Positions 8,073 through 15,438 of a stretch of DNA of 64,000 nt are shown here, in pieces; position 1 is the stretch's first letter; each line of letters opens with the position of its first letter. The notes beneath the pieces were generated by a model. It saw nothing but the letters and a program-made list of their open reading frames with translations, was not told where the DNA came from and ran no database searches. Source of the DNA: Alphaproteobacteria bacterium (GTDB lineage Bacteria; Pseudomonadota; Alphaproteobacteria; Micropepsales; Micropepsaceae); assembly GCA_947473475.1 (NCBI GenBank), contig CANJBZ010000011.1, positions 1-64,000 of the forward strand. Reading direction: 5' to 3'. The position numbers and the translations under genes are program-made.

Positions 8073-9347
8073 TCAATCGGCCATGGCCTGATCCAGATCG
8101 GCGATCAGGTCGGCGACGTCCTCGATGCCGATGGAGAGGCGCACGACTTCAGCTCCGGCGCCCGCTTTGACGCGGTCTTCGTCGGAAAGCTGCCGGTGCG
8201 TCGTGGAGGCCGGATGAATGACGAGGCTGCGCGTATCGCCGATATTGGCGAGGTGGCTGAAGATGCGGACGCTATTGACCATTTTCATGCCCGCCTCGTA
8301 GCCGCCCTTCAAACCAAAGGTGAAGACCGCGCCCGCTCCCTTGGGGCAATACTTCTTATGCGCCGCGTGCAGAGGGTGATCTTCGAGGCCCGAATAGTTC
8401 ACCCAGGCCACGCGCGGGTCGGCTTTCAGCCAGCGCGCCACGGCAAGCGCGTTGTCGCAGTGACGGCGCATGCGCAAGGGCAGGGTCTCGATTCCGGTGA
8501 GCACCAGAAACGCGTTCTGCGGCGCGAGGCAGGGCCCGAGATCGCGAAGCGCCAGCGTGCGTGCCGCAACGCAAAACGCGAAATCGCCGAACGTCTCGTA
8601 GAAGCGGATGCCATGATAGGAGACGTTCTCCTCGATCATGGTTGTGTACTTGCCGCTCTTGCTCCAATCGAAGGTGCCGCCTTCCACGATCACGCCCGCC
8701 AGCGAATTGCCGTGGCCGCCGAGGAATTTCGTCGCCGAATGCACGATGATATTGGCGCCCCATTCAAAGGGCCGGATAAGGTACGGCGTTGCCAGTGTGT
8801 TATCGACGATCAGCGGAACGCCGGCATCCTCGGCAACGCGCGCAATACCTTCAAGGTCGCTGATGACGCCGCCCGGATTAGCGATGCTTTCGCAGAAGAT
8901 GGCGCGCGTTTTGTCGGTGACTTGACGCTTGAAGCTGTCGGGATCGGTCGCATCGGCCCAGCGCGCGTGCCAATCGTATTTCTTAAACGATTGGTTGAAC
9001 TGGTTCACCGAGCCGCCATAAAGCTGACGCGCCGCAATGAATTCCGCGCCCGGCTCCATGATGGTGTGAAACACCAGATGCTGCGCGGCGTGTCCCGATG
9101 ACGCCGCCAATCCGGCCGTGCCGCCTTCGAGCGCCGCCACGCGCTCTTCGAGCACGGCGACAGTCGGATTCATCAGGCGCGAATAAATGTTGCCGAAGAC
9201 CTGAAGATTGAACAGCGCGGCCGCTTGATCGGCATCTTCAAACACAAACGCGGATGTCTGATAAATCGGCGTGGTACGCGCGCCTGTTGCCGGATCGGGC
9301 TGCGCGCCGGCGTGGACAGCCAAAGTGTGGAAACCATAATCGGCCAT
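8073..9347 (-). CDS. metY: O-acetylhomoserine aminocarboxypropyltransferase / sulfhydrylase
   Basis: A 424-residue Cys/Met-metabolism PLP enzyme. The family uses O-acetylhomoserine plus sulfide or methanethiol to make homocysteine or methionine. Motifs: GFHTLAVHAGAQPDP at the N-terminus, YSRLMNPTVAVLEERVAAL, VDNTLATPYLIRPFEWGA, and the PLP lysine in HSATKFLGGHG (about residue 208). The length (over 420) and the FEWGANI segment favour MetY over MetC/MetZ. GGAGGGG precedes the ATG. It follows a CoA-binding gene by 25 bases, in one operon with an enoyl-CoA hydratase. Confidence 0.93.
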   Translation of the reverse strand: MADYGFHTLAVHAGAQPDPATGARTTPIYQTSAFVFEDADQAAALFNLQVFGNIYSRLMNPTVAVLEERVAALEGGTAGLAASSGHAAQHLVFHTIMEPGAEFIAARQLYGGSVNQFNQSFKKYDWHARWADATDPDSFKRQVTDKTRAIFCESIANPGGVISDLEGIARVAEDAGVPLIVDNTLATPYLIRPFEWGANIIVHSATKFLGGHGNSLAGVIVEGGTFDWSKSGKYTTMIEENVSYHGIRFYETFGDFAFCVAARTLALRDLGPCLAPQNAFLVLTGIETLPLRMRRHCDNALAVARWLKADPRVAWVNYSGLEDHPLHAAHKKYCPKGAGAVFTFGLKGGYEAGMKMVNSVRIFSHLANIGDTRSLVIHPASTTHRQLSDEDRVKAGAGAEVVRLSIGIEDVADLIADLDQAMAD

Positions 9348-9372
9348 CAGGCCCCTCCAGAATTGGCTGTGT

Positions 9373-9894
9373 TCAGCCCCGAGCCAACGAGCCGCCCTTG
9401 TTGAAAGCGGCGTGCTTGCGATTGTCGATCACGCGGCGATTGACGCCATACCAGCCGATTTCGCCCGACAACCTGCCATACTCGATCTTCGGGCAGCGGT
9501 TCATGATGACGGTCAACCCCGCCGCGTCGGCGCGCTTGGCGGCGTCTTCGTTGATGACGCTAAGCTGCATCCAAAGCACTTTCACGCCCAGGCGATCCTT
9601 GTTGGCGATGACCTCATCGGTGATTGCGCCGGCGGCTTCGGAATTGCGGAAGATGTCCACCATATCGACCGGCGCCTGTAAATCGCTGACGCGCGCGTAA
9701 GCCCTTTGCCCCAGGATTTCGCCGCCGGCCTGTCCGGGATTGACGGGAATGATCTTGAAGCCCTTATCGAGCAGATACTTCATCGCGAAATAAGACGGGC
9801 GGGATTCGTTCGGCGAGGCGCCGACCATCGCGATGGTTTTCACGCCGCGCAGAACGCGGGCGATAAGTGCGTCGGGATAATTGGGATAGGGCAT
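9373..9894 (-). CDS. CoA-binding domain protein (YccU family)
   Basis: A 173-residue Rossmann-like protein with the short CoA-binding domain: KTIAMVGASPNESRPSYFAM at the N-terminus, IIPVNPG, VDMVDIFRNSEAAGAITDE, and LWMQLSVINEDAAKRADAAGLTVIMNRCPKIEY with the late MNRCPKIE motif of the YccU group. Cytosolic; precise function unknown. Its start codon overlaps the stop of the enoyl-CoA hydratase gene. The pairing with MetY is common in alphaproteobacteria and hints at a link to sulfur or acyl-CoA metabolism. Confidence 0.88.
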   Translation of the reverse strand: MPYPNYPDALIARVLRGVKTIAMVGASPNESRPSYFAMKYLLDKGFKIIPVNPGQAGGEILGQRAYARVSDLQAPVDMVDIFRNSEAAGAITDEVIANKDRLGVKVLWMQLSVINEDAAKRADAAGLTVIMNRCPKIEYGRLSGEIGWYGVNRRVIDNRKHAAFNKGGSLARG

Positions 9895-10700
9895 CAGTTT
9901 TCAGGCCATTTGGGTACACGCTTGTCCAGAAACGCGCCCACGCCTTCGATGGCTTCGGCATGCATCATGTTCTGCACCATCACTTCGCTGACGTAATCAT
10001 ACGCGTTGGACAGCGACAGTTCGAGCTGATGCTGAAATGCCTGCTTGCCCCATTTCAGGCTGCGAGTCGGCTTGGAAGCAATGAAGCGGGCCAGAGCCTG
10101 CGTTTCGGCTTCAAGATCGGCGGGCGCCACCACGCGGTTGATCAGACCAAGGCGCTTGGCTTCCTCGGCGGACACCGCCTCGCCCGTAAGCAGCATTTCC
10201 ATCGCCACCTTTCGCGGCACTGCCCGCGACAGCGCCACCATGGGCGTAGAGCAAAACAGGCCGATGTTGACACCCGGCGTCGCGAATTTCGCCTCGCTGG
10301 ACGCGACCGCTAGATCGCATGAGGCGACAAGCTGGCATCCCGCGGCGGTCGCCACCGCGTGTACCTGCGCGATCACCGGCTTGGGGTGGTTCACGATCGT
10401 CTGCATCAGGCGGCTGCATTGCGCGAAGACCTGCCGGTAATAGGCAAGACCCCGGTCGGGATCGGCGCGATGAGACGCCATCTCTTTTAGATCGTGCCCT
10501 GAGCTGAAGGCCGGACCTTTCGCGGCAAGGACAATCACTTTGACGGCCGCATCGTCGACCGCTTCATCCAAGGTGAGTTGCAGCGCGCGCATCAGCGTTT
10601 CGGACAGGGCGTTGCGTGCTTCGGGCCGGTTGAGCGTAATCGTCAGCACGCCATTGGCGCGGGCCGGAAGCAGGGGCGGGAGGGAGCTTGTCGAGGTCAT
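9894..10700 (-). CDS. Enoyl-CoA hydratase (ECHDC3-like)
   Basis: 268 residues from the ATG at 10698-10700, chosen because AAGGA lies five bases upstream and because a longer frame to 10772 would run through a palindromic operator-like site. Crotonase features: LTITLNRPEARNALSE, AFSSGHDLKEM (oxyanion hole), AVATAAGCQLVASCDLAVAS, FATPGVNIGLFCSTPMVAL. The GLFCSTPM segment replaces the usual second catalytic Glu region and is typical of ECHDC3-like members. First gene of an operon with the CoA-binding protein and MetY. Confidence 0.9.
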   Translation of the reverse strand: MTSTSSLPPLLPARANGVLTITLNRPEARNALSETLMRALQLTLDEAVDDAAVKVIVLAAKGPAFSSGHDLKEMASHRADPDRGLAYYRQVFAQCSRLMQTIVNHPKPVIAQVHAVATAAGCQLVASCDLAVASSEAKFATPGVNIGLFCSTPMVALSRAVPRKVAMEMLLTGEAVSAEEAKRLGLINRVVAPADLEAETQALARFIASKPTRSLKWGKQAFQHQLELSLSNAYDYVSEVMVQNMMHAEAIEGVGAFLDKRVPKWPEN

Positions 10701-10750
10701 GGCGTCCTTACATATCGCCGTTTCCGTCGTTGTCGCAAGCAACTGGGATG

Positions 10751-10776
10751 TTATGTGGTATTTAGATACCACATAA
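10751..10776. promoter_or_regulatory. Perfect 26-bp palindrome, probable operator
   Basis: TTATGTGGTAT and its exact complement ATACCACATAA flank the 4-base spacer TTAG. It sits 51 bases upstream of the enoyl-CoA hydratase start and 116 bases upstream of rplM, in a divergent promoter region. AT-rich arms without a T run argue against a terminator. The TGGTAT/ATACCA core recalls sites bound by GntR-type dimers, but no such regulator gene is adjacent. Confidence 0.6.
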
Positions 10777-10815
10777 CAAATTTGCCCTGTTTCCCAGCTT
10801 TTCGGTGCATTTTGC

Positions 10816-10844
10816 TTGACGTGTCGCGCACGGGCCGGTACATG
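10816..10844 (+). promoter_or_regulatory. Probable promoter of rplM-rpsI
   Basis: TTGACG (10816-10821) and TACATG (10839-10844) are 17 bases apart, a good match to the housekeeping sigma factor pattern, and would start transcription about 40 bases before the rplM ATG. Confidence 0.5.
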
Positions 10845-10891
10845 CGCACCTTCCGCTCAATGAGCATCCCGCTCGAAACCGGGAGTTACGC

Positions 10892-11371
10892 ATGCACACT
10901 TATTCGGCCAAAGCGTCCGAAATCCAGAAGAAGTGGATACTGATCGACGCCGAAGGTCTCGTTGTCGGCCGTCTCGCGGCAATCGTCGCGACTCGCCTTC
11001 GGGGCAAACATAAGCCCATGTACACGCCGCATATGGACTGCGGCGATAACATCATTATCATCAACGCCGACAAGATCCTGCTGACTGGGTCCAAGCTGAC
11101 CGACAAGGTCTATTATTGGCACACCGGCTATATCGGCGGCATCAAGGAACGCACCCCCGGTGAGTTCCTTGGTGGCAAGTCGCCGGAACGCGTGGTGGAA
11201 AAGGCCGTGAAGCGCATGCTGCCGCGCGGTCCGCTGGGCAAACGGCAATTCTCCAATTTGCGCGTCTATGCCGGGCCCGAGCATCCGCATGAGGCACAGC
11301 AGCCCGAAAAGCTGGATATCGTCGCCATGAACCCGAAGAACAACAATTACCGCACAGCGAAGGCAGGCTGA
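10892..11371 (+). CDS. rplM: 50S ribosomal protein L13
   Basis: 159 residues. [17 protein letters not shown] at the start, [38 protein letters not shown] and the [31 protein letters not shown] segment are diagnostic of bacterial L13, an early-assembly protein of the large subunit. It is two bases upstream of rpsI, the universal bacterial pairing. Confidence 0.98.
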   Translation: MHTYSAKASEIQKKWILIDAEGLVVGRLAAIVATRLRGKHKPMYTPHMDCGDNIIIINADKILLTGSKLTDKVYYWHTGYIGGIKERTPGEFLGGKSPERVVEKAVKRMLPRGPLGKRQFSNLRVYAGPEHPHEAQQPEKLDIVAMNPKNNNYRTAKAG

Positions 11372-11373
11372 AC

Positions 11374-11868
11374 ATGGCCGAGGGAGTTCGCGATTTTTCT
11401 GATTTGAAGACCACGCTCATCAAGGCAAAGGTGCCGGAGGCGCCGCAAGCGGTCGCCGAAGGCCGCCCCAAGCTCGACCGTCAAGGCCGTGCTTACGCCA
11501 CCGGTAAGCGTAAGAACGCGGTCGCGCGCGTCTGGTTGAAGCCTGGCCCTGGCCGGATCATCATCAACGGCAAAGAAGAGACAACCTATTTTGCCCGCCC
11601 GGTGCTGCGCATGATTTTGCGCCAGCCCTTGGTCGCCGCCGCGCGTGACGGTCAGTTCGACGTCATCTGCACGGTGGTGGGTGGCGGCTTGTCGGGACAG
11701 GCCGGCGCTGTGCGTCACGGTATCTCCAAGGCCCTGATTGCCTATGAACCGAACCTGCGTCCGGTGCTGAAGCAGGGTGGCTTCCTCACGCGTGACCCGC
11801 GTGTTGTCGAACGCAAGAAGTACGGCCGTCCAAAAGCCCGCCGCAGCTTCCAGTTCTCGAAGCGCTAA
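11374..11868 (+). CDS. rpsI: 30S ribosomal protein S9
   Basis: 164 residues, with an alphaproteobacterial N-terminal extension of about 35 residues before the conserved core [18 protein letters not shown]. The C-terminus [17 protein letters not shown] ends with the basic tail whose last Arg contacts P-site tRNA in the ribosome. Second gene of the rplM-rpsI operon; a strong terminator follows. Confidence 0.98.
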   Translation: MAEGVRDFSDLKTTLIKAKVPEAPQAVAEGRPKLDRQGRAYATGKRKNAVARVWLKPGPGRIIINGKEETTYFARPVLRMILRQPLVAAARDGQFDVICTVVGGGLSGQAGAVRHGISKALIAYEPNLRPVLKQGGFLTRDPRVVERKKYGRPKARRSFQFSKR

Positions 11869-11890
11869 ACCAGCATCCGCAGCATTCTTC

Positions 11891-11926
11891 AAAACAGCAG
11901 CATGGGGCAACCCGTGCTGCTGTTTT
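11891..11926 (+). terminator. Terminator of the rplM-rpsI operon
   Basis: A 16-bp stem with one G-T pair (AAAACAGCAGCATGGG with CCCGTGCTGCTGTTTT) around a GCAA tetraloop, 22 bases after the rpsI stop. The T-rich end of the right arm supports factor-independent termination. Confidence 0.85.
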
Positions 11927-12029
11927 GCTGTTCGCCAGCCGCTGCTGTTGCTTATGCCTGGAAAGTCGTTGGGTGCTGCGATCGCGCGCAGGTATGCCGC
12001 CGGCCAGAATTTTCCGGAAAACCGCCCGT

Positions 12030-12233
12030 TCAGTGAGCCGTTTCGTCGGCGCGTCGCCCTTGGGTGCAGAAGTCGTCCAAGGCTCGCTTTACCCGAATCC
12101 ACAAAACCGAGCGCGCTCCCTCGCCGGCACATAGAGCTTGGTCGATTAAATCGCCGGCAATGCCGCGTGCCTCGCGCCGCCCATAGGTGCGAATGAGCAA
12201 ATCGGCAGTTCTCCAAGTGCTGACATGCCGCAT
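12030..12233 (-). CDS. Small conserved-looking protein of unknown function
   Basis: 67 residues beginning MRHVSTWRTADLLIRTYG, with a helical, charged middle and a tail ending in RRADETAH. AAGGAG lies ten bases upstream of the ATG, the main reason to accept it. The WRTADLLIRTYGxxA pattern resembles short alphaproteobacterial proteins (about 60-70 residues) annotated as hypothetical. It is convergent with rpsI. The flanking stretches 11927-12029 and 12234-12430 show nothing else recognisable. Confidence 0.55.
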   Translation of the reverse strand: MRHVSTWRTADLLIRTYGRREARGIAGDLIDQALCAGEGARSVLWIRVKRALDDFCTQGRRADETAH

Positions 12234-12430
12234 CTGAAATGCGCTCCTTCGATTGGGAGGGGCCTACCAAGGGGATGCCTCGTAACGCATCGTGGAAAAA
12301 ATACTGTTAGGCGAGGTACTACACTGCGTGGGCGTTTTGCCGCTTGGCGAGGGCGTCCACGGGTATGACAGCCAAACTGACACCCAGCCGGCAAGCCGCT
12401 ATAAAGCGCAGCAACAGGAGAGGGTGCATC

Positions 12431-13192
12431 ATGGCTCTGTCGCGGCGGCAATCCCTAAAGGCTTTGGCAGCAGCCAGTTTGCTCCCGGCGGCATCCGTTA
12501 AGGCAGCGGAAAAGACCCGCCCCATCCGGCTGGTCGTTTTCGACGTCGGCGGAACGCTGATTGAAGACCACGGCGAAGTTCCCAATGCCATGCATGACGC
12601 ATTCGTCCATCAGGGGCTCGAGGTCACGTTCGACGAAATCGGTACATGGCGCGGCGCTTCCAAGCGCGGGATGGTCCGCCATTTCGTGGAACTGCGGGCC
12701 AAGCCCGGCACGGATCGTGAGAAACTCGCCGGCGCGATCTACGCCGATTTCAGCGATGCGGTGGACAAGGCCTATCGCGGGGTGAAAGCCATTCCCGGCG
12801 CGGTGGACGCGGTGAAGTCCTTGCAGGCACGCGGTCTCCTGGTTGCCACCTCGACCGGCTTTGATCGTCAGCAATGCGATATGATTTTCGGACGGTTGAA
12901 TTGGCGCGGCCTCTTCACCGCCAGCATTACCAGCGACGAGGTTGTGGACGGCCGGCCTTCGCCGTTCATGCTGTTTCACGCTATGGAAGCCGCGCATGTC
13001 GATGGTGTGGATGAAGTGGTCGCCGTGGGCGATACGCCTCTCGACCTTCAGGCCGCCACCAATGCGGGCCTACGCGGGGTGATCGGCGTAACGACGGGCG
13101 CGGCCACGGAAGAGCGCCTGCGCAAGGAGCGGCATACGCATATTCTGCCCAGCGTCGCGGCTGTCCCGGCGCTGCTTAAGGCGGAATTCTAG
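12431..13192 (+). CDS. Exported HAD hydrolase, phosphonatase-like
   Basis: 253 residues from ATG 12431, chosen because AGGAG is suitably upstream and the start exposes a twin-arginine signal (SRRQSLKALAAA, then cleavage near VKA-AE). The body is a HAD hydrolase: FDVGGTLIED (motif I, second Asp replaced by Gly as in phosphonatases), ATSTGFD (motif II), and VAVGDTPLDLQAATNAG (motif IV). It resembles the phosphonatase-like group, which is normally cytosolic, so Tat export of this enzyme is unusual. Substrate unknown. No phosphonate genes are nearby. Confidence 0.8.
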   Translation: MALSRRQSLKALAAASLLPAASVKAAEKTRPIRLVVFDVGGTLIEDHGEVPNAMHDAFVHQGLEVTFDEIGTWRGASKRGMVRHFVELRAKPGTDREKLAGAIYADFSDAVDKAYRGVKAIPGAVDAVKSLQARGLLVATSTGFDRQQCDMIFGRLNWRGLFTASITSDEVVDGRPSPFMLFHAMEAAHVDGVDEVVAVGDTPLDLQAATNAGLRGVIGVTTGAATEERLRKERHTHILPSVAAVPALLKAEF

Positions 13193-13291
13193 CGTCCGGC
13201 CCAGAACAGCCTTGAATTTCCGAACCGGTTGTTCCACGTCGCTGTCTGTTCCTATTGGCGGAACGATCCTTTTGCGTGAGTAAGCACGGTC

Positions 13292-14242
13292 ATGACGGTC
13301 AAGGTTTTCATCGATGGCGCGGCTGGCACCACCGGCCTGGAAATTCGCGAGCGGCTGCAAGGGCGCCGCGAAGTCGAACTCGTCGTGCTGGATGAGCAGC
13401 GCCGCAAGGACCCCAGCGCTCGTCGCGATGCGTTGAACGGCGCCGATGTGGTGATCCTTTGCCTGCCGGACGATGCGGCGCGCGAAGCCGTCAGTCTCAT
13501 CAGCAATCCCGCCGTTCGCGTGATCGATCCGAGCACCGCCCATCGCGTGAGCGATGGCTGGGTGTTCGGCTTTCCCGAACTGCAAAAGGATCGCCGCGAT
13601 GCGTTGCGCCGTGCGACGCGGGTCAGCAATCCGGGCTGCTATCCCACAGGCTTTCTGGCTCTTGTGAGGCCGCTGGTGCGTGCGGGCATGCTGCCGCCTG
13701 ACAGCCCCATCACCTGCAACGCGGTGTCCGGTTATTCCGGCGGTGGGCGCGCCATGATTACCGAATTCGAAGACAAGGCCGCAGCCAGTTTCACGCAGGA
13801 AGTCGTCCGCACCTATGCTTTGACCCTGGAGCACAAGCATGTCGATGAAATGCGTGTGCATGCCGGGCTGACAGGGCGGCCATTGTTTGCGCCCACGGTC
13901 GGTCGGTTCTATCGCGGGATGACGGTCGAAGTGCCGCTGCAATTGTGGGCGCTGCCGGGGAATGTTTCGGTCGCCGATGTGCATGCGGCGATTGCCGATT
14001 CCTACCGCGGTGAACCGCTCATCGAAGTCGCGAGCTTGCAGGAAAGCGCCGGCAAGAAAACGCTGGATGCCGAAGAGCTGAAGGATACCAACCGGCTGAA
14101 GCTTTACGTGTTCGGCAATGACGCCAGACGTCAGGCGCGGCTGATTGCGGTGCTGGACAATCTCGGCAAGGGTGCATCGGGGGCGTGCGTGCAAAATCTG
14201 AACGTCATGATGGGCTGGTCTGAAACGGCGGGGCTTGTGTAA
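13292..14242 (+). CDS. argC: N-acetyl-gamma-glutamyl-phosphate reductase, short (type 2) form
   Basis: 316 residues. Reduces N-acetylglutamyl phosphate to the semialdehyde in arginine synthesis. N-terminal NADP motif [17 protein letters not shown], catalytic Cys in [15 protein letters not shown] (about residue 117), [13 protein letters not shown] and the conserved His region [13 protein letters not shown]. The short type-2 form lacks the longer insert of the E. coli enzyme and is common in alphaproteobacteria. The stop overlaps the next start by one base. Confidence 0.95.
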   Translation: MTVKVFIDGAAGTTGLEIRERLQGRREVELVVLDEQRRKDPSARRDALNGADVVILCLPDDAAREAVSLISNPAVRVIDPSTAHRVSDGWVFGFPELQKDRRDALRRATRVSNPGCYPTGFLALVRPLVRAGMLPPDSPITCNAVSGYSGGGRAMITEFEDKAAASFTQEVVRTYALTLEHKHVDEMRVHAGLTGRPLFAPTVGRFYRGMTVEVPLQLWALPGNVSVADVHAAIADSYRGEPLIEVASLQESAGKKTLDAEELKDTNRLKLYVFGNDARRQARLIAVLDNLGKGASGACVQNLNVMMGWSETAGLV

Positions 14243-15282
14243 TGGCAGGCCCGATCGATCTTCGCTCCGATACGGTCACGCGGCCTTCCGCCCCCATGCG
14301 CCGCGCCATGGCGGAAGCGCCTGTTGGCGATGATCAGTATGGAGACGATCCCACCGTCAACCTGCTGCAGGAACGGATTGCCTCGTTGCTCGGCAAGGAA
14401 ATGGCGCTGTTCGTGCCGAGCGGCACCATGGCGAACCAGATCGCGCTGAAGGTGTTGGCGCACCCCGGCGACGATGTCGTGCTGGGCCATGAAACCCACA
14501 TGGTGTGGCATGAATCCGGCGCGGGCGCGGCCTTTGGCGGTGTGCAATTCACGCCGATTGGACATGAAGGGCTATTTACGGCGGCCGATTTCCGCACCCA
14601 TCTAAAACCGGCGGGACACATGATGTTTCCCGCAACGACCATGGTTGCCATCGAGAACACGCACAATCGCTGCGGCGGCCTTCTCTTTCCGCAAGACGAC
14701 GCCATAGCGATTTGCGAAGTGGCTCGCGCCCTGAACATACGCACCTATTTGGACGGCGCCCGTCTGTTCAACGCTGCCATTGCTCAGAACAAGACGGTCG
14801 CTGAGTTGGCGGCCCCGTTCGATGCGGTGTCGGTTGCCCTATCCAAAGGGCTCGGCTGTCCCGTGGGAAGCGTTATCGCGGGCTCCAAAGCCGATATGAC
14901 TCGCGCGCTTCGTTTCCGGCGCATGTTTGGTGGTGCGTTGCGGCAGGCGGGAATTCTTGCCGCTGCGGGTCTTTATGCGCTCGACAACAATATCCCCCGT
15001 CTTGTGGAGGATCATGCCAACGCGCGCATTCTTGCGGCGATTCTGACCAATCTGCGTGGCGTGCGGTTGGACGTGGCAACGGTCCAAAGCAACATCGTCA
15101 TCTTCCACATGGAAGAGGGCGCGCCCGATGCCGCCACGATTGCGGCGCGCGCGAAAGAAGCGGGCGTGCTTGTGTCCGTCTTCGGTGTACGCAAGGTGCG
15201 CGCCGTCACGCATCTGGACGTGACACGCGATGACTGTGTACGCGCCGCCGAAATTCTCGCGCGGGTCATCGAAGCCGCTTAA
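14242..15282 (+). CDS. ltaE: Low-specificity L-threonine aldolase
   Basis: 346 residues. A PLP enzyme cleaving threonine/allo-threonine to glycine and acetaldehyde. Motifs: [55 protein letters not shown], the Asp in [11 protein letters not shown], and the PLP lysine in [15 protein letters not shown] (about residue 203). Translationally coupled to argC by a one-base overlap, which is unusual functionally but implies a common transcript. Confidence 0.95.
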   Translation: MAGPIDLRSDTVTRPSAPMRRAMAEAPVGDDQYGDDPTVNLLQERIASLLGKEMALFVPSGTMANQIALKVLAHPGDDVVLGHETHMVWHESGAGAAFGGVQFTPIGHEGLFTAADFRTHLKPAGHMMFPATTMVAIENTHNRCGGLLFPQDDAIAICEVARALNIRTYLDGARLFNAAIAQNKTVAELAAPFDAVSVALSKGLGCPVGSVIAGSKADMTRALRFRRMFGGALRQAGILAAAGLYALDNNIPRLVEDHANARILAAILTNLRGVRLDVATVQSNIVIFHMEEGAPDAATIAARAKEAGVLVSVFGVRKVRAVTHLDVTRDDCVRAAEILARVIEAA

Positions 15283-15309
15283 GGCGCACATCAGTAAATC
15301 CATTCACCG

Positions 15310-15387
15310 TGGCCGGGCTTGACCCGGCCATCCAGCAGGCGAGCGTCTGCGCGCCTATGACTCCATTGGCGCGGCAGGCGCCGCGCC
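15310..15387. repeat. Palindromic intergenic repeat with CTTGA loop
   Basis: TGGCCGGG, CTTGA loop, complement (15310-15330), followed by a second stem GGCGCGG/CCGCGCC (15368-15387). The CTTGA-loop hairpin is the same type as at 6108-6126. It lies between the convergent ltaE and phaC genes and could serve as a terminator for both. Confidence 0.65.
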
Positions 15388-15438
15388 GCTGGGTGGCTCG
15401 GAGGCCGCCCATGGTGAGTTGGTAGGAATGAGCGTGCT

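Noticed and set aside
9348-9372. Search for a SAM-type riboswitch before the metY gene
   Set aside because: Only 25 bases separate it from the preceding gene, leaving no room for an aptamer; the gap upstream of the operon contains a palindrome rather than a riboswitch fold.
10701-10772. Upstream extension of the enoyl-CoA hydratase frame to 10772
   Set aside because: It would translate the palindromic operator-like site; the ATG at 10700 has a good ribosome site and fits the family start.
11347-12270. 307-codon frame opposite rpsI and its downstream gap
   Set aside because: Mostly antisense of S9; no ribosome site or domain. A smaller frame within the gap (12030-12233) is better supported.
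13070-14194. Open frame of about 374 codons opposite argC
   Set aside because: argC motifs are intact on the other strand; the antisense frame is compositionally biased.
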